A stretch of DNA of 10,158 nt from Bacteroidales bacterium (GTDB taxonomy: Bacteria > Bacteroidota > Bacteroidia > Bacteroidales > Paludibacteraceae): NCBI GenBank assembly GCA_900768725.1, contig CAAGDU010000061.1:1-10158 (forward strand), read 5' to 3'. The notes beneath the pieces were generated by a model. It did not search any database. It was not told the DNA's origin and saw nothing but the letters and a program-made list of their open reading frames with translations. Position numbers and translations under genes: made by a program. Below, piece after piece: positions 5,501 to 10,158 of the stretch; position 1 is the stretch's first letter; the number at the start of each line of letters is the position of its first letter.

Positions 5501-8500
5501 CGATTTCACCGAGGGCGCAACGCTCAATCTCTACCAAGTCGGTAATGCTACCCCCTTACAGACCGTGAAGACCACTAACGAGACCTCTGTATCTTTCACT
5601 GAAGTATCGGTCAGCGAAACCGCAAACTACTACGTAGTAGCCAACAAGACCTGCGATGTAAGTTCCGACTTTGTGCCTGTCTCTATCCTTCCCCCTACCA
5701 CTATCACCAGCCACCCTACCAATGCCGTAATATGGTTGAGCGGAAAGACTACGCTGGCAGTGGAGGCAGAGGGTGCCGGCACGCTCACCTACCAATGGTA
5801 CACCTGCGAATCAAACGGCTCCAATGAGCAAACCATTGCGGGCGCTACGGCTGCTACATATACCGTTAATCCCGATGAAGAAGGGGTTACATACTATAAG
5901 GTGGAGGTAACGGGCACCTGCGGTACCGTCTCCTCCAACGTGGTTTCCGTTACCGCCAACAAACTCTGCGGCGAACTCATCCTTGCGACTCTCACGGGAG
6001 CAAAGACCGCAGATGTAACGGGCGCAGTGGCAGGTAGTGCGGAGGTGAATACACAAGATAATCATAAGTTAGGCTCCGACGGACACTATGTCGGCGTATC
6101 GCTCCAATCGGGATATACTTTCCAAGCGAATGATACCGTAGTTATTAACGTAACAACTGCATCTTCCTGCCTGCGTATCTATTCCGACAAGGGAAAAACC
6201 CTGTTGGTAGAGAGCGATAAGGTAACAGTCGGCGAGAATCGGCTGGTGCTACCCGAGGAGGCTGACGGAGTTGAAAAGTTGTATCTCTACCGCACAGATA
6301 GTAAGATGAACCCCACTGTCTCCTATATGGCGGTGCGTCGTCCCTGCTGCGACATACCTAAGATACGTTGGTCTGCCGCAAGTGCAGAGATTGATTTTAG
6401 CGATGTCTCTCCCGCACTTCCTACGCTGAGCAATACGAGCGGGGTACCGGTTTCCTACAGCAGCAACGACACTGACGTGGCTACCATAGATGAGAATGGT
6501 GTGGTGAGCATCAAAGGTGCCGGCACCACGTCCATCAATGCCATTTACACGGCTACAAATGCAACCTATTGCTCTCATGAGGTATCCTATACCCTCGTTG
6601 TCCGCTGTGCGGTGGCACCGAAGATTACTCTTGACAATAGTGTTATAGCCGGCTGCAACGAAGCCGTCTTGCTCCACGCCGTACGCTCCACAGATGACCA
6701 ACCCTATGCTGGTGGCACGTATCAATGGTATTGCAATGCTTCCCCCATCGCCGGCGCTAACGCTGCCGATTACTCGGCTGTGAAAGTGGGTACCTATACC
6801 GTATCTTATAGTCCCGCTGGGGTGGATTGTAGCCAGATGTCCGTCAACTCCGCGAAGGTTACCAGTTCGGTAGCGCAGCCTGTGGTGGAGAAGAAAGCAC
6901 CGCATCGCAACTACCAAATCAAAGGCCGCACCACTACCAAAGGCAACCCTCTCCGTCCGTACACCTCTACGACCCACTATCCCCTCTTCGATGTTACGCC
7001 CACGCCGACCTCAAAATACGAGGGCAACAAGTGGCAAGCATCGTACACCGTGCATCGTGCAGGCACTATCACCGCCGGTGCTGCCGCTATCGACTGGGTG
7101 CGCGAGGATGCCACCTCCGGCTCTACCATCTCACTCGGCGCAGACTATGTGGCACTGGGCGAATGGCTTAAAGCAAACCATAGCACTGCCGCTGTAGGCG
7201 ACACCATTATGCTCACCATGCGTGCTGTCAATGCTTGTAACCAGCCGGACGATGCCACCGCCGACTCTATCCCTATCATCCTCACGGATAAGTACTCCCT
7301 TGCGTATATCGTTACCGGCAACACCACTACCCGCAAGTTCTACGACATCACAGCTTCGGACATCGCCGACCCGCTCTATACGCAGCTACGTACTAAGTAC
7401 AACGTTACCCCTGTCAGCGCGTATGCTAACTACAACTACACCAACTATGAGCCCTATGACCTCCTGCTCCTAACCGACTACCCCAAGGCAACAGGAAAGA
7501 ATGCGCAGCCCGCTTACGTCAATGCCCTTGCCGACCTTGTGGACAAGAAACCGATTCTGTCGCTCAAGGCGCACATGTCCGCGCTTTCGAATTGGAGTGC
7601 TAAGGGCTTTACCTCCAATCCCGTAGTGCCCGGGGATGGTACTGAGGGACAGGCGCAAAAGACGCTCACCGTACTCTGCTTCTCACACGATATGTTCGAA
7701 GGTGCAGAATGGGATAACAGGGAAGACCGTACACTGACCATCTTGGATAATGTGTACAAAGATGGTAGCACCTACAAGGGCATTCAAGGATTCCTTGCTG
7801 TCAATAGCAGCAACTTTGTGAACATCGCGAAGGTGTATGATGCCAAAGGCAACCGCAACCTTGTAGCCTGCTGCGAACGGCAAGATGTTACCGAAGCACG
7901 ATTTATCATGCTCTCTATCAACCAAGGTGCTACCCAATATATCAATGAAAAAGGACAAGACGCGATAGACAAACTACTGCAATACCTGCTGTGGACGGAT
8001 GCTGCCAATGTATCCGATTGCTCCCTAACCTTTGATAACGGCGAGGGAGATTGCAAAGACTGCTCGGGCGGAAAACGTACCTTCACCGAGGGGGGCATCA
8101 CCTACACCAGCGGCGACAACCAGTGGAACAATCCTGCCAACTGGAATGCCAAAGCCATACCTACCCAACTGCAGAACGTGCGTATCGAGGCGGACTGCAA
8201 GGTGAGCGGCAACACCTACGGAGCAGGAAATGTCCGCATCAAAGAGGGCAAAACCCTGACCATCGCTCCCGACGGTGGACTTGCTTCGGTAGGACAGTTC
8301 GCATGGTACAGCGGCAACAACTGGAACGTACCGCAAGCCATCACCTCTACCAACTATATCACCGTGCAGGCCGATGCCAATAAGACGGGTATGCTCATGC
8401 ACAGCCATACCGACCAATTGGCGGCTACCGTACAGATGTACTCGCCCGCATACTACGAAGGCGGCGTTGTAACCGACGGGCATGAGCGTAATTGGACGTA

Positions 8501-9812
8501 TGTCGGGATACCGGTGCAGGCAGGCACTGTGCCCCAGATATTCAACGGCGCATATACCTATCTCTGGTCTGAGAAAGATGGCTGGACGCGCTACAATGAC
8601 GGCAAGACCTTCCATGCTTTCAACGGTATCGCCCTCTCGCAACCTTCGCCGCAAGTGTTCACCTTCGCAGGTAACCTCGCGCTCGCCAAGAAGTACACGT
8701 TTACTCTCACCAACGACGGCGCTATGGGCGGTATGAACCTCATCGGCAACTCGTGGACAGCACCTATCCAAATCACCAAGTTGGAGACCTCCGATTTTGG
8801 TGAAGGACTGGAAACCACCGTCTATATCTATAGCACCGGTCGCGATGTCCTTGATGGCGAAGGAAATGTTACTATCAATAATGTTGGCACCGCCACTGCC
8901 GGTTGCTGGACTGCCATACCCATTGAGGCCGCCAAGACATCAGGCTGGACAGGTCCGAAGGTTATCCCCGCGATGCAAGCTTTCGAGGTGAACTTCGCTT
9001 CCGATGCCACTGCCACCTCCGCCACCCTCACGCTGGATTACAACACCATCGTGCGTGCCTCGGGCGTGGACTACAGCACCCTCAATCAGAAACTCTATGC
9101 CCCCGGGCGCAACTCCACCGCCGAGATACTCCAGCCCGATCCCTCTGCTCCCGCGCCCTACGAACCCACGATGCTTCGTATTCGTGTAGCGGACACCGCC
9201 GCTTGCTACAACATCTATCTGCTGCAAGGTGAGCGCTTCTCCGAAGGGTTCGACAACGGATGGGATGGATTCTTTACGGGTACCGACGGGCGCGCGCCCG
9301 GACTCTGCGCACTCACCACGGCAGGCGAGATGCAGGTGTCTGCACAACCCGAGATAGACAACACCACCCTCGTCTTCACACAGGGCAAGAGCGATACCTA
9401 CACCTTCTCCTTCTGCCTCACCGAGTCAGAGGATGAGCCGCTCGCAGAGCCGCTCTATCTCAACGATATGCAACTGCGCAAGTCCTGCCTGATAGACGAC
9501 AGCCGCACCTACACCTTCCAAAGCAGCGCGAGCGATATGGACAACCGCTTTGTCATCTCCCATATCGCCTTCGAGGAGCAAGATACCCCTACGGGCATCG
9601 CTAACCTCGCCACCGTTGACCAACAACTCCTGCTCAACAACCCCGCGCGCGAGACGCTCACCATCCGTATCTATGACCCCGCAGGCAAACTATGCAGCGA
9701 GCAGCAGACCGATGTGCCGCTCCTGCAACTCAGCCTGCCGACCACACAAGGCGTATATATGCTCTACATCACCGGCGAACACACACAAATACTCCGAAAA
9801 GCAGTACAATAG
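2559..9812 (+). CDS. Giant modular secreted surface protein (InlB-B repeats, Ig-like domains, T9SS signal)
   Basis: The protein has 2417 residues from the ATG at 2559. That start gives a clean signal peptide, MKHLFSRSLILFVSTL through A-W-G at 26-28; the upstream TTG at 2496 would bury it. Approximate order: beta-rich module 29-165; three InlB-B/Listeria-Bacteroides repeats at 166-232, 234-304 and 309-378, each ending (A/Y)-(R/Q)-W; unassigned sandwich module 384-541; Big_2-like domain 542-630; two Ig-like domains 631-805 (YQWKKDGEDI, YQWYTCDNNG); module 812-952; two Ig-like domains 953-1135; module 1136-1262; Big_2-like 1265-1349; Ig-like 1350-1430; alpha/beta domain about 1579-1817; beta-strand region with QWNNPANWNAKAIPT near 1850; C-terminal type IX sorting domain 2342-2417 (NNPARETLTIRIYDPAGKL through GVYMLYI and RKAVQ). 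Role inferred: export across both membranes by T9SS and anchoring or adhesion at the surface. The ligand is unknown. No catalytic motif is certain. Confidence 0.9.
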   Translation: MKHLFSRSLILFVSTLVSLFIATQSAWGVTLLINSDNVKTADISNDKLAQYEYSNNANIATWKLCSFTKESAYTFTNSKNYTIQSITFEGVAVNNDNKEGTITISNGTTTATGKTTWNNRKSTTLTTLAIDLSKLSIGNTFTIETTYGLALRFTITYTASSSSTTYTITYNTDGGDAIAQETNATALPNSLPTPTKEGYRFDRWYTDEALTIPAEAGATLSDNITLYARWKQLYTVTYDLNGGNGTEPTQASLCEGETFKVASADGITKTGYTFAGWSDGSKTYTADETYTMGTANVILTAQWTALPVYTVTFEYNDEEVTASNSENCCKGDAVSLPTPTRTGYTFKGWYDAATGGNLIGKAGASYTPSGNITLYAQWEKQNGVSIVIFDGAKDTQTTSTKGTSYTEGTDHSDATTGFQWKLNGQKDNLVDVRGYTPATYSNAIRQGGSSAEYNIMFVVPDGYALTLNIAYASSNNGKFFGLNKGTAVAADGKSCSEWNAKIAAEKTIYEVEIADLAAGTYYLQGAGDACYFAYIKATVKKSCNSAGLSFPQAKYTVELSSSFTTPTLTKTTTATATYTSSNTAVATVDENTGAITLVGKGTTTITASTPADGDYCAGEASYQLTVTLPACQTPTITTQPAASATYCAGETITALSVVASVTDGGTLSYQWKKDGEDIKDATNATYTPTEAGTYTCVVTNNLANHTPASITSDAAVITINPAPSITTQPTSVSVTVRNPATLTVVATDATAYQWYTCDNNGDTPTEIIDETNNTLTITPDALGTIYYKVIASNACGTATSDVVSITATDGPCFSMQVTATSGSVSGQTTLTDSHATITGGEVLYDREAKESLAFASEGIKFNSNSDYLKVTLSEGVVLAQGSQIKVSYNIGSDDRGIKILKSDRSTEICSFSNKKGTYTETFTINSSMSENVFYITRVAGTAYLKSIEISGCGRECLETKPTLTANKTALCGTGNVVFTATDFTEGATLNLYQVGNATPLQTVKTTNETSVSFTEVSVSETANYYVVANKTCDVSSDFVPVSILPPTTITSHPTNAVIWLSGKTTLAVEAEGAGTLTYQWYTCESNGSNEQTIAGATAATYTVNPDEEGVTYYKVEVTGTCGTVSSNVVSVTANKLCGELILATLTGAKTADVTGAVAGSAEVNTQDNHKLGSDGHYVGVSLQSGYTFQANDTVVINVTTASSCLRIYSDKGKTLLVESDKVTVGENRLVLPEEADGVEKLYLYRTDSKMNPTVSYMAVRRPCCDIPKIRWSAASAEIDFSDVSPALPTLSNTSGVPVSYSSNDTDVATIDENGVVSIKGAGTTSINAIYTATNATYCSHEVSYTLVVRCAVAPKITLDNSVIAGCNEAVLLHAVRSTDDQPYAGGTYQWYCNASPIAGANAADYSAVKVGTYTVSYSPAGVDCSQMSVNSAKVTSSVAQPVVEKKAPHRNYQIKGRTTTKGNPLRPYTSTTHYPLFDVTPTPTSKYEGNKWQASYTVHRAGTITAGAAAIDWVREDATSGSTISLGADYVALGEWLKANHSTAAVGDTIMLTMRAVNACNQPDDATADSIPIILTDKYSLAYIVTGNTTTRKFYDITASDIADPLYTQLRTKYNVTPVSAYANYNYTNYEPYDLLLLTDYPKATGKNAQPAYVNALADLVDKKPILSLKAHMSALSNWSAKGFTSNPVVPGDGTEGQAQKTLTVLCFSHDMFEGAEWDNREDRTLTILDNVYKDGSTYKGIQGFLAVNSSNFVNIAKVYDAKGNRNLVACCERQDVTEARFIMLSINQGATQYINEKGQDAIDKLLQYLLWTDAANVSDCSLTFDNGEGDCKDCSGGKRTFTEGGITYTSGDNQWNNPANWNAKAIPTQLQNVRIEADCKVSGNTYGAGNVRIKEGKTLTIAPDGGLASVGQFAWYSGNNWNVPQAITSTNYITVQADANKTGMLMHSHTDQLAATVQMYSPAYYEGGVVTDGHERNWTYVGIPVQAGTVPQIFNGAYTYLWSEKDGWTRYNDGKTFHAFNGIALSQPSPQVFTFAGNLALAKKYTFTLTNDGAMGGMNLIGNSWTAPIQITKLETSDFGEGLETTVYIYSTGRDVLDGEGNVTINNVGTATAGCWTAIPIEAAKTSGWTGPKVIPAMQAFEVNFASDATATSATLTLDYNTIVRASGVDYSTLNQKLYAPGRNSTAEILQPDPSAPAPYEPTMLRIRVADTAACYNIYLLQGERFSEGFDNGWDGFFTGTDGRAPGLCALTTAGEMQVSAQPEIDNTTLVFTQGKSDTYTFSFCLTESEDEPLAEPLYLNDMQLRKSCLIDDSRTYTFQSSASDMDNRFVISHIAFEEQDTPTGIANLATVDQQLLLNNPARETLTIRIYDPAGKLCSEQQTDVPLLQLSLPTTQGVYMLYITGEHTQILRKAVQ
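3054..3692 (+). repeat. Three InlB-B / Listeria-Bacteroides repeats within the giant protein
   Basis: The coding sequence carries three successive ~70-residue units. Each opens Y-T-(I/V)-T-(Y/F), has a central P-T-(P)-(T/K)-x-G-Y-x-F-x-G/R-W block, and closes with N-I/V-x-L-(Y/T)-A-(Q/R)-W. They begin at 3054, 3258 and 3483. The middle unit is the most diverged: its W block reads TGYTFAGWSDG and it ends with LTAQW. This repeat family is common in cell-wall or surface proteins and folds as a small beta domain. Confidence 0.85.
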
Positions 9813-9815
9813 AAA

Positions 9816-9857
9816 CTATAGAAACTATAGATGCTATAGCCACTATAGAAACTAAAT
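9816..9857. repeat. 9 bp tandem array CTATAGNNN, about five units, after the giant gene
   Basis: CTATAG starts at 9816, 9825, 9834 and 9843, and a degenerate CTAAATAG starts at 9852. The phase is exactly 9 bases. The array starts four bases after the stop codon at 9810-9812. It is the same repeat type and is placed the same way as the array after aroB, although its spacer triplets differ (AAA, ATG, CCA and others). Confidence 0.85.
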
Positions 9858-9886
9858 AGAAGAAACCGAAGCAAATATCGACCACC

Positions 9887-10158
9887 ATGAGAATACAACC
9901 CTCGTCATTGTTCCCTATCTGTCGCTCTTGGAAGCAACAACGATATGGCATGCTCCTTCTGCTCTGCCTGCTGTGCGCGCCGGCAGCCGCCGATACCTAT
10001 ATGCCTACGCTGCCCGCATCATCGTTTCGCAGTAGTACCACTATAGGGGAGAAACTCGCCGGCAGCACTTCCGCAGGAAATAGCACATTTCGTATCTTTA
10101 CTACCTCCGAGACCGAGCAGTCATCTCTGATATCGGCTTTCCAATCGACCTCTGTAAT
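9887..10158 (+). CDS. Exported protein of unknown function, N-terminal part (runs off the window)
   Basis: From the ATG at 9887, 90 codons remain open to the window end. The protein starts MRIQPSSLFPICRSWKQQ, has the hydrophobic core MLLLLCLLCAPAA, and a likely signal peptidase site A-A-A before DTYMPTLP (about residue 35). The mature start is Ser/Thr-rich and contains related short motifs, SFRSSTT and AFQSTS. I do not recognise the family. It follows the giant gene by 74 bases with no TAnnTTTG box between them, so co-transcription is likely, and a role linked to the surface protein is possible. A single CTATAG also occurs inside it at 10041, probably by chance. A longer N-region than usual means the methionine at codon 22 (9950) is an alternative start that would still give a signal peptide. 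Confidence 0.75.
   Translation, partial: MRIQPSSLFPICRSWKQQRYGMLLLLCLLCAPAAADTYMPTLPASSFRSSTTIGEKLAGSTSAGNSTFRIFTTSETEQSSLISAFQSTSV

Noticed and set aside
9769..9951. 60-codon minus-strand frame after the giant gene
   Set aside because: Its VSIVAIASIVSIVSIV segment is the 9 bp CTATAG array translated; a 9 bp unit keeps any frame open.

Overview
The window looks like a chromosomal segment of a member of the Bacteroidota, most likely order Bacteroidales. The evidence is TAnnTTTG-type promoter elements, a Bacteroides-like 3-dehydroquinate synthase, a giant secreted protein with Listeria/Bacteroides (InlB-B) repeats and a type IX secretion C-terminal signal, and A-rich rather than Shine-Dalgarno-like leaders. 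No rRNA, tRNA, transposase, phage gene or CRISPR array was seen.

Layout. Bases 1-95 hold the 5' end of a minus-strand gene that reads like uracil phosphoribosyltransferase (upp). Bases 96-290 hold two divergent promoters whose -7 and start regions form an inverted repeat. Bases 291-551 are non-coding and carry a ~100 bp element that can fold into a three-way junction, a G/C palindrome and two copies of an A/T-rich 38 bp repeat. Bases 552-1634 are aroB, which has a two-palindrome repeat cassette inserted in frame. Bases 1635-2558 are a 924 bp non-coding stretch made largely of repeats: a 9 bp CTATAGNNN array, an 11 bp array, purine-rich 30-34 bp units, G/C-rich REP-like palindromes (one interrupted by another) and three copies of the A/T-rich repeat. 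This is followed by a promoter and a leader with a G9 tract and a hairpin abutting the start codon. Bases 2559-9812 encode a 2417-residue modular cell-surface protein (InlB-B repeats, Ig-like domains, unassigned beta-rich modules, an apparent alpha/beta domain, and a T9SS sorting domain). A second 9 bp CTATAG array follows the stop codon. At 9887 another secreted protein begins and runs off the window.

How it fits together. upp (pyrimidine salvage) and aroB (shikimate pathway) are housekeeping genes that diverge from a shared control region. The giant protein and the exported protein after it lie on the same strand with a 74 bp gap and no visible promoter between them, so they may be one transcript for a surface or adhesion function. 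The most unusual content is the repeat ecology: at least six short repeat families sit in the intergenic DNA. One has entered the aroB reading frame, one supplies a candidate aroB start codon, and one directly follows the stop codons of two unrelated genes. I found no convincing new enzymatic or defence system; the repeats are the part worth following up.
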